64,000 nucleotides of DNA, from contig JAAXZN010000011.1 in NCBI GenBank assembly GCA_012719855.1, positions 1-64,000 of the forward strand, read 5' to 3'. Positions 28,823 through 40,743 of this stretch are shown here, one piece after another (the stretch's first letter is position 1; each line of letters begins with the position of its first letter). A program made the position numbers and the translations under genes. This stretch comes from Serratia liquefaciens. Its GTDB lineage: Bacteria > Pseudomonadota > Gammaproteobacteria > Enterobacterales > Enterobacteriaceae. A model generated the notes under the pieces. It saw only the letters and a program-made list of their open reading frames with translations, was not told the DNA's origin and made no database searches.

Positions 28823-30934
28823 CTAATTTCGGTTACGGTTGACTTTAATGACATCCGGCATGATACGGATTTTACGCATAATATTTGCCAGATGGATGCG
28901 ATCGCGGGTGGTCAAGCGGATAAAGGCGCTGTAAACCCGGCCGTCTTTCTCTTCGGTATTCAGGCTTTGAATATTGGACTCAGCCGCATTGATGGCTGCC
29001 GTCAGGTTGGCCAGCGCCCCCTGATGGTTAAACATGTCCACTTTGATCTCGGCAATGAATTCCTGCTCGATGTCTTTATCCCATTCTACCGCCATGAACT
29101 TTTCAGGCTCTTTCTGGTAGCCGCGGATATTACGACAGGATTCATGGTGGATCACCAGGCCTTTGCCTGGGCTGACGTGGGCAATAATCGGGTCACCCGG
29201 AATAGGTCGGCAGCATTTGGCGAAGGTGATCAGCACGCCGTCTGCGCCCTTGATCGCCAGGTTACGAACGCCGGAAGAGGTGCCCAGATTGGACTGGTCG
29301 CCCTGCAGGTTTTTCGCGACCACGACGCTCATGGCGTTGCCCAGGCCGATTTCAGCCAGCAGATCGTCCAGCGTCGCCAGCTTCATGCGATCCAACTCGT
29401 GTTGGATATTTTCCGGTGGGATCTCGGCCAGTTTGCGACTGCCGCCCAACGCATGATTCAACAAACGGCGGCCGAGGCCAACCGAATCATCGCGCTTGAG
29501 GTTTTTCAACATTTGGCGAATTTTAGCGCGCGCTTTGGAGCTGACGACAAAGTTCAGCCAGGCGGCGTTTGGCCGTGCGCCCGGAGCAGTGATGATTTCG
29601 ACCGTTTGGCCGCTGGTCAGTGACTGCGACAGCGGGTATGGCTGACGATCAACTCGTGCGCCAACGCAGGCGTGGCCGATATCGGTATGCACTGCGTAGG
29701 CGAAATCGACCGGGGTGGCGCCCGCAGGCAGTTCGACGATGCGGCCTTCCGGGGTGAAAACGTAAATCTCATCCGGGAACAGATCGGATTTGACGCTCTC
29801 AATAAATTCAAACGAGCTGCCGGCGCTCTGTTGCAGCTCCAGCAGGCTCTGCATCCAGCGCTGGGCTCGGATTTGCGCGGTGGTGCCGGTTTCGCCCTGT
29901 TCTTTTTCTTTATAAGCCCAGTGCGCGGCGACCCCCATTTCGGCCATCTGATCCATATCTTCGGTACGGATCTGCACCTCTACCGGGACGCCATGCGGGC
30001 CGATAAGTGAAGTGTGCAGCGATTGATAGCCGTTGGCCTTGGGAATGGCGATATAGTCTTTGACCCTGCCCGGGCGCGGTTTATACAGGCTGTGAGCCTG
30101 ACCCAGCACGCGGTAGCAGGTGTCCACCTCTTTCACGATCACCCGGAACGCATAGATATCCATAATCGAATGGAAGCGCTGTTCTTTCAGGTGCATCTTG
30201 AGGTAAATGGAATACAGGTGTTTTTCTCGCCCGCTGACGCGGCAGGGGATGCCGGCTTCGGTCAATCGCCCTTCGATTTCGGCGAGAATCTTCTGGATCA
30301 TCTCTTTACGATTACCGCGCGCGGCTTTCACCACTTCTTTGATTACGCGATAACGGTTCGGGTACAACGCCTCAAAACCCAGCTCTTCCAGCTCGGTTTT
30401 CAGGTGGTGAATACCCAGACGATGGGCCAGTGGGCTGTAGATTTCCAGGGTTTCACGCGCAATACGCCGCCGTTTGTCGGGGCGCAGCGAACCTAAGGTA
30501 CGCATGTTGTGCGTGCGGTCAGCCAGCTTGATCAACACGACGCGGATATCCTGCACCATCGCCATGATCATCTTGCGGAAGTTTTCCGCCTGGGCTTCTT
30601 TTTTATCCTGGAATTTCAGCTTGTCGAGCTTGGATACGCCCTCAACCAATTCGGCGACGCTTTTGCCGAACAGCTGTTCCATATCCTGATAGGTGGCCGG
30701 GGTGTCTTCGATGACGTCGTGCAGCAGGGCTGCCATCAGCGTCTCATGATCGAGACGCATTTCCGCCAGAATGCAGGCCACGGCAACCGGGTGAGTAATG
30801 TAGGGCTCACCGCTGGAGCGTGTCTGTCCCTCGTGAGCATCACGTGCAACGAGGTATGCCTGTTTGAGGCGCTTAATCTGCTCCTCAGGCAGGTAACGTT
30901 GAATCAGCAGATTCAGGCTTTCAAACAGGTACAA
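28823..30934 (-). CDS. spoT: Bifunctional (p)ppGpp synthetase/hydrolase SpoT
   Basis: 703 residues, close to E. coli (702). It degrades and, under carbon, iron or fatty-acid stress, makes (p)ppGpp. N-terminal HD hydrolase domain with HPVAVACILAEM and LLHDVIEDT, a synthetase domain with DIYAFRVIV and GYQSLHTSLIGP, then TGS (about 390-450, VFTPEGRIVELPAGATPVDFA), a zinc-finger-like CCRPIPGD segment and the C-terminal ACT domain. The residue pattern is of a bifunctional SpoT rather than RelA. It follows rpoZ by 22 bases. Confidence 0.97.
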   Translation of the reverse strand: MYLFESLNLLIQRYLPEEQIKRLKQAYLVARDAHEGQTRSSGEPYITHPVAVACILAEMRLDHETLMAALLHDVIEDTPATYQDMEQLFGKSVAELVEGVSKLDKLKFQDKKEAQAENFRKMIMAMVQDIRVVLIKLADRTHNMRTLGSLRPDKRRRIARETLEIYSPLAHRLGIHHLKTELEELGFEALYPNRYRVIKEVVKAARGNRKEMIQKILAEIEGRLTEAGIPCRVSGREKHLYSIYLKMHLKEQRFHSIMDIYAFRVIVKEVDTCYRVLGQAHSLYKPRPGRVKDYIAIPKANGYQSLHTSLIGPHGVPVEVQIRTEDMDQMAEMGVAAHWAYKEKEQGETGTTAQIRAQRWMQSLLELQQSAGSSFEFIESVKSDLFPDEIYVFTPEGRIVELPAGATPVDFAYAVHTDIGHACVGARVDRQPYPLSQSLTSGQTVEIITAPGARPNAAWLNFVVSSKARAKIRQMLKNLKRDDSVGLGRRLLNHALGGSRKLAEIPPENIQHELDRMKLATLDDLLAEIGLGNAMSVVVAKNLQGDQSNLGTSSGVRNLAIKGADGVLITFAKCCRPIPGDPIIAHVSPGKGLVIHHESCRNIRGYQKEPEKFMAVEWDKDIEQEFIAEIKVDMFNHQGALANLTAAINAAESNIQSLNTEEKDGRVYSAFIRLTTRDRIHLANIMRKIRIMPDVIKVNRNRN

Positions 30935-30956
30935 GGCAGGCTCGCAGTCTAATTAA

Positions 30957-31232
30957 TTAACGACGACCTTCAGCAATCGCGGTAACCGCTTGAATTTCTG
31001 CGGCTTCCTGCTCTTGCTGTTCCTGACGATCGCGAACATCGAGGATCTGGCTGGTGATCAGGCCTTCTTCGATTTCGCGCAGCGCGATAACGGTGTACTT
31101 GTCGTTTTCTTCCGGAACAAGTGCATCTTTACCGCCAGTCTGGATTTGACGTGCCCGACGAGCAGCGACCAACACCAGGTCAAAACGGTTACCAATTTTC
31201 TCTACAGCGTCTTGAACAGTTACGCGTGCCAT
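30957..31232 (-). CDS. rpoZ: RNA polymerase omega subunit
   Basis: 91 residues, the E. coli length. Omega clamps the beta' subunit in RNA polymerase assembly and forms part of a ppGpp-binding site, so its link to spoT in one operon makes sense. The conserved start [20 protein letters not shown] and the ARRARQIQ segment are present. It lies between gmk and spoT. Confidence 0.97.
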   Translation of the reverse strand: MARVTVQDAVEKIGNRFDLVLVAARRARQIQTGGKDALVPEENDKYTVIALREIEEGLITSQILDVRDRQEQQEQEAAEIQAVTAIAEGRR

Positions 31233-31286
31233 ATTTGTGCTACTCCACAGGTGACGAAAAGACTGGGCATAATACTGAAACTGTCT

Positions 31287-33888
<2,602 letters not shown>

Positions 33889-33950
33889 TGTTATGTTCCT
33901 CTTGGAGCCCATCAACAACGGGATTGCCTTTGCCGCTACGGCGACCCCTG

Positions 33951-34568
33951 TTAGTGGTCCGAATGCTGATAGTTAAACACCGGCAGACCCAGCCGAAAGC
34001 GCAGAGCAATCAGTCGGGCGCTGAGGCCGGCCACCAAGGTGATGATCACCACCATATTATGTGGCAGGCTTAAGTGTTGCAGACCGATGTACAGCCAGGC
34101 GGCGGCGAAGGAGATGCCGGCATAAATTTCTTTCTGGAATACCAACGGAATTCGGTTGCAGAGCATATCGCGCAGTACGCCGCCGAACACGCCGGTGATC
34201 ACGGCGGCAATCGCGGCAATGATGGCGCCGTGGCCCATGTCCAGCGCGACCTGCGCACCGATGATTGAAAATACAATCAGCCCAACGGCGTCCAACACCA
34301 GAAAAAGACGCCGCAGGTGACGCATCAAGGGCGCCAGCCAGGTGGTGACGATCGCGGCAATAGCCACGATAACGATATATTCAGGATGTTTGACCCACCC
34401 CAGGGGGAAATGCCCGAGCAACATGTCGCGTACCGAACCGCCACCGATCGCCGTGGCAGAGGCAATGATAATGACGCCAAACATGTCCATTTGGCGGCGG
34501 CCGGCAGCCAATGCGCCAGTCATGGCTTCGGCAGTAATACCGATGATATAAAGAATGCTCAATAACAT
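33951..34568 (-). CDS. yicG: Inner-membrane TRIC-type transporter YicG
   Basis: 205 residues, the E. coli length, UPF0126 family with seven predicted membrane segments. The internal duplication shows as two copies of the glycine motif: [11 protein letters not shown] near residue 45 and [14 protein letters not shown] near 130. Members are trimeric channels related to eukaryotic TRIC, and some have been reported to take up glycine. The frame is open 21 codons upstream, but the ATG at 34568 matches the family. It converges with ligB. Confidence 0.9.
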   Translation of the reverse strand: MLLSILYIIGITAEAMTGALAAGRRQMDMFGVIIIASATAIGGGSVRDMLLGHFPLGWVKHPEYIVIVAIAAIVTTWLAPLMRHLRRLFLVLDAVGLIVFSIIGAQVALDMGHGAIIAAIAAVITGVFGGVLRDMLCNRIPLVFQKEIYAGISFAAAWLYIGLQHLSLPHNMVVIITLVAGLSARLIALRFRLGLPVFNYQHSDH

Positions 34569-34863
34569 AAGATATTCACAGGGTGGGCGGGAATGAGTGT
34601 CATGGTGGAAGGGTAATAGCCACGAGGACATAGCACCACTGAGTTTTTCTAACCGATGGCTATTCGGATTACTTTAGTTAATCCATTTTTTGTTTTATTT
34701 GCTTACCCATTGCCTTTTGTAACCTTATTTTATTCAAGAAAGCATTAGATATTTCGCATTGGTTTCTATTGCTGACTATGCTTTCTGGATTCGATCCCGA
34801 AGCCGCTTGGCGGTGGGGGATCTCTGGCTGATGATGGCGTTCACTGAGGAACATGAAGATAAA
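34569..34863. other. Spacer between yicG and the DUF3574 lipoprotein gene
   Basis: 295 AT-rich bases. An inverted pair AATAGCCA (34615-34622) and TGGCTATT (about 34656-34663) is the only repeat I see. Divergent promoters must lie here, but no element is clear. Confidence 0.3.
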
Positions 34864-35298
34864 ATGAAACCCACTTCCCTGCTGGCGACGGCTGTCGCTG
34901 TGACTATTCTGTTGAGCGGTTGCATTTCGCCGATTCAGAACTCCGGGCCGCAAAAACCGGCGACCTGTCAGGTTGGCGATCCTATGATCCAAACTACGCT
35001 TTATTTTGGCCTTAATCGCCCTTCGGGGCCGGCGATCGGTGCTGCCGAGTGGCAGAGCTTTGTGGATCGGCAAGTGACGCCGCGTTTTAAAGACGGGCTG
35101 TCGGTATTTGATGCCAAAGGACAGTGGTTGGGTAATGACGGCAAGCTGGCGCGCGAAAACAGCAAAGCGCTGATGCTGATTCATGCACCGGGCAAGGAAA
35201 GTGAAACCCATATTGAGGCACTGCGCAGCAGCTATAAACAACAGTTTGCACAGGATTCCGTAATGCGGGTTGATGCGCCGGTGTGCGTCGCGTTCTGA
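34864..35298 (+). CDS. DUF3574 lipoprotein
   Basis: 144 residues. A short lipoprotein signal ends in LLSGC with the lipid-bearing cysteine at position 20; residue +2 is isoleucine, which does not retain it in the inner membrane, so outer-membrane sorting is expected. The mature part is a small globular domain of the DUF3574 type (TTLYFGLNRPSGP near the start, FVDRQVTPRF, and a second cysteine at VCVAF near the end). The function of the family is unknown. The ATG at 34864 was chosen because it gives a proper lipoprotein signal; two upstream in-frame ATGs would bury it. It is a single-gene unit convergent with the NupC-type gene. Confidence 0.8.
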   Translation: MKPTSLLATAVAVTILLSGCISPIQNSGPQKPATCQVGDPMIQTTLYFGLNRPSGPAIGAAEWQSFVDRQVTPRFKDGLSVFDAKGQWLGNDGKLARENSKALMLIHAPGKESETHIEALRSSYKQQFAQDSVMRVDAPVCVAF

Positions 35299-35329
35299 TA
35301 AGCTCCCGGCCCGCAGGCCAGGATAGCGT

Positions 35330-36514
35330 TTACAGTACCAGTCCGGCGATGGCTGCCGAAAGCAGGCTCACCAGCGTGGAACCATAGACCAGCTTCAAAC
35401 CAAAACGAGAAACCACGTTACCTTGTCGTTCGTTAAGCCCTTTGATTGCCCCGGCGACGATGCCGATAGAGGCAAAGTTGGCGAAAGACACCAGGAATAT
35501 CGACAGAATGCCCAGGCCGCGCGGCGACAGCTCCGTAGCGATTTTCTTCAGTTCGATCATTGCCACAAACTCATTGGCTACCAGTTTGGTCGCCATAATG
35601 CTGCCCGCTCGTAGCGCATCCGGTGCCGGGATGCCGATCAGCCAGGCCAGCGGATAGAATACATAGCCCAGGATTTGCTGGAAGCTGATGCCGAACACGG
35701 CGGAGAACAGAGCGTTTACCGCTGAAATCAGCGCAATGAAACCAATCAGCATGGCTGCGATAATCATCGCAATTTTGAAGCCCGCCAGAATGTACTCGCC
35801 CAGCATTTCAAAGAAGCTCTGGTCTTCATGCAGCTTGCTCAGTTTCAGTTCGGGCTCATCGTCTAACTGATAAGGGTTGATGATCGACAATATGATAAAG
35901 GTACTGAACATATTGAGGATCAGCGCGGCAACCACGTATTGCGCATCGATCATCGACATGTAGGCACCGACGATGGACATGGATACCGTCGACATGGCGG
36001 TAGCTGCCATGGTGTACATGCGACGCGGCGAGATATCGCCGATGATGCCCTTATAGGCGATAAAGTTTTCAGACTGGCCGAGCACCAGCGTGCTGACGGC
36101 GTTGAAAGATTCCAGTTTGCCCATGCCGTTAACCTTGGACAGCAGGGTGCCGACCAGACGGATAATCAGCGGCAAAATGCGGAAATGCTGCAAAATACCG
36201 ATCAGCGCGGAAATAAAGATAATCGGGCATAAAACGCCCAGGAAGATAAACGCCAGCCCGTCTTTGCTCATGCCGCCAAACACAAAGTCGGAACCCTGTG
36301 CGGCGTAGGTCAGCAGCGTTTCAAAGAAACCGGCAACGTGCTTGATGACGCTCAGACCGCTTTCTGAATGCAGGAAGAAATAGGCGAGTGCCCCTTCAAT
36401 GACTAAAAGCTGAATAATATAACGAAGGCGGATTTTCTTGCGGTCATTACTGACCAGCAGCGCCAGGGCGATGATCACCACCAGGGCAAAAATAAATTGC
36501 AGAATTTGCGGCAT
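35330..36514 (-). CDS. NupC-family nucleoside:proton symporter
   Basis: 394 residues, concentrative nucleoside transporter family in the inner membrane. The two re-entrant signatures are present: [24 protein letters not shown] in the first half and [17 protein letters not shown] in the second, with the C-terminal [20 protein letters not shown]. It is very like E. coli NupC (400 residues), which takes up all nucleosides but guanosine types. The place in the genome is not that of nupC in E. coli, so it may be a paralogue; I leave out a symbol. It has a 337-base upstream region shared with the divergent SDR gene. Confidence 0.9.
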   Translation of the reverse strand: MPQILQFIFALVVIIALALLVSNDRKKIRLRYIIQLLVIEGALAYFFLHSESGLSVIKHVAGFFETLLTYAAQGSDFVFGGMSKDGLAFIFLGVLCPIIFISALIGILQHFRILPLIIRLVGTLLSKVNGMGKLESFNAVSTLVLGQSENFIAYKGIIGDISPRRMYTMAATAMSTVSMSIVGAYMSMIDAQYVVAALILNMFSTFIILSIINPYQLDDEPELKLSKLHEDQSFFEMLGEYILAGFKIAMIIAAMLIGFIALISAVNALFSAVFGISFQQILGYVFYPLAWLIGIPAPDALRAGSIMATKLVANEFVAMIELKKIATELSPRGLGILSIFLVSFANFASIGIVAGAIKGLNERQGNVVSRFGLKLVYGSTLVSLLSAAIAGLVL

Positions 36515-36851
36515 AAAGAGTCCGTACGGCTAAACGGGCAGGAAAAAACACATTTAGCCACAGCTCTCCCGGCCTTTCATTACATTACGTGATAATTAGA
36601 ACAAAATACTTTCGGCAAGCCGGGTAAGTTGCCGATTGTCATCCTCTCTCACTTATCGGCAGTTTTTCATAAATAAATTCAACGCGAATTTCACGGCCTG
36701 AGCCGCTTGTGACCCGGTTTTTTACGGCTGTACTATACTTCAGGCTTTGCGATGGCTTATAAATCGCAGGGTTATTTTTTTGGTTCACGACACATCACGA
36801 CATCCGGTTCTATAACGGAGGCTTTGTTGCCTTCTTGCTGAGGAGAACTGT
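36515..36851. promoter_or_regulatory. Divergent control region between NupC-type transporter and SDR gene
   Basis: 337 bases without a gene. For the SDR gene there is TTGTGA (36707-36712), an 18-base spacer and TACTAT (36731-36736). Just after the likely start, TGCGAT (36748-36753) and ATCGCA (36763-36768) can form a hairpin with a T7 run 6 bases later. A second hairpin TGCCGAT / ATCGGCA (36630-36661) precedes a T5 run. A poor CRP-like site CGTGATAATTAGAACA lies near the transporter side. Confidence 0.45.
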
Positions 36852-37592
36852 ATGAACCAGATTTCAGGCAAGGTTGTGATTATTACCGGCGCCAGCAGCG
36901 GATTGGGCGAGGCGACAGCTCGCCATCTCGCCGCTCGTTGCGCAACGTTGGTGTTGGCGGCGCGTCGCAAAACGCGTCTTGATACATTGGCGAATGAAAT
37001 CATCGCGGCCGGGGGCATAGCGCTCGCGGTAGCGGTAGATGTCACTCGCCGTAACGACGTGGAGGCAATGGTTGATGCCGCAATAACGGAATTTGGACGT
37101 GTTGATGTGTTGGTGAACAACGCAGGGTTGATGGCGATAGCCCCGCTGAGCGCCACCCAGGTCGACGAATGGGAACGGATGATCGATATCAACCTCAAAG
37201 GCGTGCTGTATGGCATCGCCGCCGCGCTGCCGGTGTTCGAGCAACAGCAGAGTGGTCACTTTATCAATGTCGCCTCCGTCGCCGGTTTAAAGGTACTTAG
37301 CCCGGGCGGTGCCGTTTACAGCGGCACCAAGTTTGCGGTACGCGCTATCTCCGAAGGTTTGCGTTATGAGGTGGGGGCACATATTCGCACCACCATTATC
37401 TGCCCAGGCGCTGTGGATTCCGAACTGAAGCTTGGTACCTCGGACCGGGAAAGCGTGAAGTTCGTTGAGGAGTTTTATCAACAGGCCATCCCGGCGGATT
37501 CCGTAGCCCGTGCCATCGCTTATGCCATCGAGCAACCGGCAGAGGTGGATATCAACGAAATTGTTCTGCGGCCAACCCAAGAGCTGTATTAA
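36852..37592 (+). CDS. Short-chain dehydrogenase/reductase (SDR)
   Basis: 246 residues, classical SDR fold. The cofactor motif is T12GASSGLG19, the structural NNAG is at about residues 90-93, and the catalytic Ser-Tyr-Lys is in NVASVAG...VYSGTKFAV. The arginines after the first strand (AARRKTR) favour NADP(H). The substrate cannot be told from sequence. GAGGAG lies 8 bases before the ATG. It stands alone between divergent and downstream genes with its own terminator-like repeat, in a part of the window with no E. coli counterpart in this order. Confidence 0.85.
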   Translation: MNQISGKVVIITGASSGLGEATARHLAARCATLVLAARRKTRLDTLANEIIAAGGIALAVAVDVTRRNDVEAMVDAAITEFGRVDVLVNNAGLMAIAPLSATQVDEWERMIDINLKGVLYGIAAALPVFEQQQSGHFINVASVAGLKVLSPGGAVYSGTKFAVRAISEGLRYEVGAHIRTTIICPGAVDSELKLGTSDRESVKFVEEFYQQAIPADSVARAIAYAIEQPAEVDINEIVLRPTQELY

Positions 37593-37633
37593 GCCGCATA
37601 CCAACGCCGCGCCTTTTCAGGTGCGGCTTTCTG
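37590..37633 (+). terminator. Possible SDR gene terminator
   Basis: AAGCCGCA ... TGCGGCTT arms enclose about 24 bases right at and after the SDR stop codon; followed only by TCTGC, so termination would be weak. Confidence 0.4.
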
Positions 37634-37809
37634 CTTAGCCCCTCGCAACTGTGCACAGTTTGTTGTCTCTGCCAGCAATAAGCCCGGAATCTGGCTCGCA
37701 GTTTGTGCAATGCGCTGAGTGAACCCTTTGGTTTTTTGATTGCCCAGCAAGTTAATTGTCGGACCTTCCACCACACAAGGTGGCCTATTTTCTCAGGATG
37801 AGGAGAGGG

Positions 37810-38208
37810 ATGATGAATATCAGCACCCAATTGCGTGCTTTGGCGAATGGCGTCAATCCTGATACCGGTGAGTTATTGAAACCCGCCTCGATGGCCAGTT
37901 CGCCAGAGGCCATTCGTCTTTTGTTCGCCCTGGCGGAGGAGTTTCAGAGTGAGGCTGAACGCCAGAAAAAAACCAAGTTAACGCCGGAGGAGAAACGGCA
38001 GAAAAATATTTCCGAAGGACGGCCGGCAAAATCCTATTTCCCCTGGGACGAAGAAGAGAAACAGCGGCTGCAGGAAAGCCATGCTGAGGGTATGACGCTG
38101 GAGGCGATGAGCCGCGAATTTGAACGTTCAAGCTGGGGGATTGCTGTTCAACTGCAAAAAATGGGGTTGATTACCGAGGAACAAGCCGCGGGTTTGCCCA
38201 GAGCCTAG
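37810..38208 (+). CDS. Uncharacterised protein with C-terminal HTH-like segment
   Basis: 132 residues, not recognised as a named family. The N-terminal half (NGVNPDTGELL, then AIRLLFALAEEF) looks helical, and the middle is charged (RQKKTKLTPEEKRQKN). The C-terminal 55 residues (PWDEEEKQRLQESHAEGMTL then EAMSREFERSSWGIAVQLQK) resemble a short Myb/SANT or HTH unit of the kind W-EE-L-G-A-F-R-S-AI-L-K-G, so DNA binding is possible but unproven. ATG 37810 follows GGATGAGGAG; a second ATG directly after it is equally possible. The gene stands alone. Confidence 0.7.
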   Translation: MMNISTQLRALANGVNPDTGELLKPASMASSPEAIRLLFALAEEFQSEAERQKKTKLTPEEKRQKNISEGRPAKSYFPWDEEEKQRLQESHAEGMTLEAMSREFERSSWGIAVQLQKMGLITEEQAAGLPRA

Positions 38209-38210
38209 CC

Positions 38211-38236
38211 ATAAAAAAGCCCGCTAACGCGGGCTT
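38211..38236 (-). terminator. yicC terminator
   Basis: Stem AAGCCCGC / GCGGGCTT around GTTA; on the minus strand it is followed by TTTTTATGG. It lies 19 bases past the yicC stop and may also slow plus-strand transcripts. Confidence 0.85.
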
Positions 38237-38254
38237 AAGCCAGGAATGAATCGG

Positions 38255-39118
38255 TTACTCGATGTTCTGGATCTGTTCGCGCATCTGCTCGATCAACACT
38301 TTCAGCTCGATGGCTGAAGTGGTCACTTCGGCATTGATGGACTTGGATGCCAGCGTGTTGGATTCGCGGTTGAACTCCTGCATCATAAAGTCGAGGCGAC
38401 GGCCCACGGCTTCTTTCTTCTTCAGGATGTTGTGCGTTTCTTTTACGTGGGCTTCCAGGCGATCCAGCTCTTCGGCAACGTCAATACGCTGCGCCATCAG
38501 CACCAGTTCCTGTTCCAGGCGGGTGTTTTCCAGCTGTACCTGGGCTTCTTCCAGTTTGCTGACCAGACGCTCACGCTGCCATTGCAGAATGTTGGGCATT
38601 TGGGCGCGAACCTTGACCACTTCAGCGCTCACGCCTTCCAGACGCTGTTCGATCAGCGCTTTCAGTGCGGTGCCTTCGCTTTCGCGAGCAACAATGAAGT
38701 CATCCAGTGCGCCATCCAACGCTTGCATCAGCTGTGCGCTGATGGCGTCCAGATCCTGCTCCTGAGCAGACATCACGCCAGGCCAACGCAGGACGTCGAT
38801 AGGATCGATTTCCCCTTCGTCACTCTGCATTTTTACCCAGTTGGCCGCTTCAACCAGCTGCTTGGCCAGTTTTTCGTTCAGGATCATCGAGCTTTGCGCG
38901 CTCGGATCCAGCTCAAAGCGCAGGTTGCACTCCACTTTGCCGCGGGTCAAACGACCACGAATGCGTTCGCGGATCACCGGCTCCAGGCTGCGGAATTGCT
39001 CCGGCAAACGGATGTAGGTTTCCAGATAGCGTTGGTTAACGGAACGCAGCTCCCAAGCTGCGCTGCCCCATTCACCCTTGATTTCTCGCCGAGCGTAGGC
39101 TGTCATGCTGCGGATCAT
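38255..39118 (-). CDS. yicC: YicC-type endoribonuclease
   Basis: 287 residues, the E. coli length. The N-terminal YicC domain begins MIRSMTAYARRE and has SVNQRYLETYIRLPE; the C-terminal DUF1732 domain has the conserved EELDRLEAHV, GRRLDFMMQEFNRE and NTLASKS motifs with metal-binding acidic residues. YicC has been described as a ring-shaped RNase that affects the stability of the small RNA RyhB and stationary-phase survival. It is divergent from rph with a short shared promoter region, the conserved enterobacterial arrangement. Confidence 0.93.
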   Translation of the reverse strand: MIRSMTAYARREIKGEWGSAAWELRSVNQRYLETYIRLPEQFRSLEPVIRERIRGRLTRGKVECNLRFELDPSAQSSMILNEKLAKQLVEAANWVKMQSDEGEIDPIDVLRWPGVMSAQEQDLDAISAQLMQALDGALDDFIVARESEGTALKALIEQRLEGVSAEVVKVRAQMPNILQWQRERLVSKLEEAQVQLENTRLEQELVLMAQRIDVAEELDRLEAHVKETHNILKKKEAVGRRLDFMMQEFNRESNTLASKSINAEVTTSAIELKVLIEQMREQIQNIE

Positions 39119-39201
39119 TGATGCGTACCCGTAATAGGAAAAGATGGAGCGATTATAGCGTTGGACCTGCGGGCAGGATAGGCATTACGTCACGAAGCCC
39201 G

Positions 39202-39207
39202 TATAAT
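39202..39207 (+). promoter_or_regulatory. rph-pyrE promoter -10 element
   Basis: Perfect TATAAT in CCCGTATAATGCG, 38 bases before the rph start. The -35 (TAGGCA at 39179) is poor. Confidence 0.7.
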
Positions 39208-39244
39208 GCGCAGCCAATCGTTGATAAGAAGCCGGAGAGAGCCC

Positions 39245-39961
39245 ATGCGTCCTGCAGGCAGAGCACCACAACAAGTTCGCCCACTGACACTGACCCGTCA
39301 TTATACCAAACACGCAGAAGGCTCAGTGCTGGTTGAGTTTGGCGATACCAAAGTTTTGTGCACCGCCACGGTAGAAGAGGGTGTGCCGCGCTTCCTGAAA
39401 GGTCAGGGCCAGGGGTGGATCACCGCTGAGTACGGCATGCTGCCGCGTTCCACCCACAGCCGTAACGCCCGTGAGGCCGCCAAAGGCAAGCAAGGGGGCC
39501 GCACGCTGGAGATCCAGCGCCTGATCGCCCGTTCGCTCCGTGCAGCGGTAGATCTGAAAAAACTCGGTGAGTTCACTATCACCCTCGACTGTGACGTACT
39601 GCAGGCCGATGGCGGTACCCGTACCGCGTCCATTTCCGGTGCCTGCGTTGCGCTGGCCGATGCGTTAAATGCGCTGGTGGCCAACGGCAAGCTGAAAGCC
39701 AACCCGATGAAAGGGCTGGTGGCGGCGGTTTCCGTCGGTATCGTTAACGGCGAAGCGCTGTGCGATTTGGAGTACGTTGAGGACTCTGCAGCAGAAACCG
39801 ACATGAACGTGGTGATGATGGAGGATGGCCGCATGATCGAGGTGCAGGGCACCGCCGAGGGCGAGCCGTTCAGCCACGATGAGCTGTTGGCGCTATTGGC
39901 GCTGGCCCGAGGGGGCATCGATACCATCTTCCAGGCGCAGAAAGCGGCGCTGGCAGACTGA
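39245..39961 (+). CDS. rph: Ribonuclease PH
   Basis: 238 residues, the full active length. A phosphate-dependent 3'-5' exoribonuclease that trims tRNA precursors and takes part in rRNA decay. RNase PH core motifs: [36 protein letters not shown], and the phosphate-binding [14 protein letters not shown]. Unlike E. coli K-12, where rph-1 has a frameshift, this reading frame is intact to the end. Its stop codon is only 6 bases before the pyrE attenuator stem, as coupled attenuation needs. ATG 39245 after GAGAGAGCCC is the conserved start. Confidence 0.96.
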   Translation: MRPAGRAPQQVRPLTLTRHYTKHAEGSVLVEFGDTKVLCTATVEEGVPRFLKGQGQGWITAEYGMLPRSTHSRNAREAAKGKQGGRTLEIQRLIARSLRAAVDLKKLGEFTITLDCDVLQADGGTRTASISGACVALADALNALVANGKLKANPMKGLVAAVSVGIVNGEALCDLEYVEDSAAETDMNVVMMEDGRMIEVQGTAEGEPFSHDELLALLALARGGIDTIFQAQKAALAD

Positions 39962-39967
39962 TTTTTT

Positions 39968-39993
39968 AAGGCGACTCAAGAGTCGCCTTTTTT
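39968..39993 (+). terminator. pyrE attenuator
   Basis: Stem AAGGCGACT-CAAG-AGTCGCCTT with a T-rich tail (39988-39993), between rph and pyrE. In E. coli, ribosomes that follow RNA polymerase closely when UTP is low stop this hairpin from forming and allow pyrE transcription. The distance to the rph stop codon here suits that mechanism. Confidence 0.9.
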
Positions 39994-40054
39994 ACGCCCG
40001 GCGATCGGGCGGCAGTATTAACAGATCTAACCGACCAGACGAGGAGAAGCAGTA

Positions 40055-40696
40055 ATGAAAGCCTATCAGCGCCAGTTTATCGAGTTCGCGCTTAACAAGC
40101 AGGTATTAAAATTCGGCGAGTTCACCCTGAAATCCGGCCGCACCAGCCCGTATTTCTTTAATGCCGGCCTGTTTAATACCGGGCGCGATCTCGCACTGCT
40201 GGGGCGTTTCTATGCCGAAGCTCTGATGGATTCCGGTATCGAGTTCGATCTGCTGTTTGGCCCTGCCTACAAAGGCATCCCGATAGCCACCACTACGGCG
40301 GTGGCTTTGGCAGAGCACCATGAGCGCGACGTGCCTTACTGCTTTAACCGTAAGGAAGCCAAGACCCACGGCGAAGGCGGCACGCTGGTAGGCAGCCCGC
40401 TGCAGGGCCGCGTGATGCTGGTGGACGACGTAATCACTGCAGGCACGGCGATCCGTGAGTCTATGGAAATCATCGGCGCCAGTGGCGCGCAGCTTGCAGG
40501 CGTGCTGATTTCACTCGATCGTCAGGAACGAGGTCGTGCGGATGTTTCAGCCATTCAGGAAGTTGAGCGCGACTATCACTGCAAGGTGATTTCCATCGTG
40601 ACGCTGAAGGATTTGATTGTTTATCTCGAAGAAAAGCCAGAAATGGCGGATCACCTGGCGGCGGTGCGCGCCTATCGTGAGCAGTACGGGGTTTAA
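40055..40696 (+). CDS. pyrE: Orotate phosphoribosyltransferase
   Basis: 213 residues, the E. coli length. It joins orotate and PRPP to form orotidine monophosphate in pyrimidine synthesis. The PRPP-binding motif is [13 protein letters not shown]; the flexible catalytic loop [11 protein letters not shown] is intact. AGGAG lies 10 bases before the ATG. Controlled by the UTP-sensitive attenuator between rph and pyrE. Confidence 0.97.
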   Translation: MKAYQRQFIEFALNKQVLKFGEFTLKSGRTSPYFFNAGLFNTGRDLALLGRFYAEALMDSGIEFDLLFGPAYKGIPIATTTAVALAEHHERDVPYCFNRKEAKTHGEGGTLVGSPLQGRVMLVDDVITAGTAIRESMEIIGASGAQLAGVLISLDRQERGRADVSAIQEVERDYHCKVISIVTLKDLIVYLEEKPEMADHLAAVRAYREQYGV

Positions 40697-40708
40697 CGCA
40701 GAATCTAG

Positions 40709-40739
40709 GTTATCGGGCGCGTTAAATGCGCCCGATAAC
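40709..40739. terminator. Hairpin between pyrE and slmA
   Basis: Perfect 12-bp stem GTTATCGGGCGC / GCGCCCGATAAC with a 7-base loop. It separates two convergent genes; there is only a weak T run, so its strength as a terminator is uncertain. Confidence 0.65.
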
Positions 40740-40743
40740 GGGT

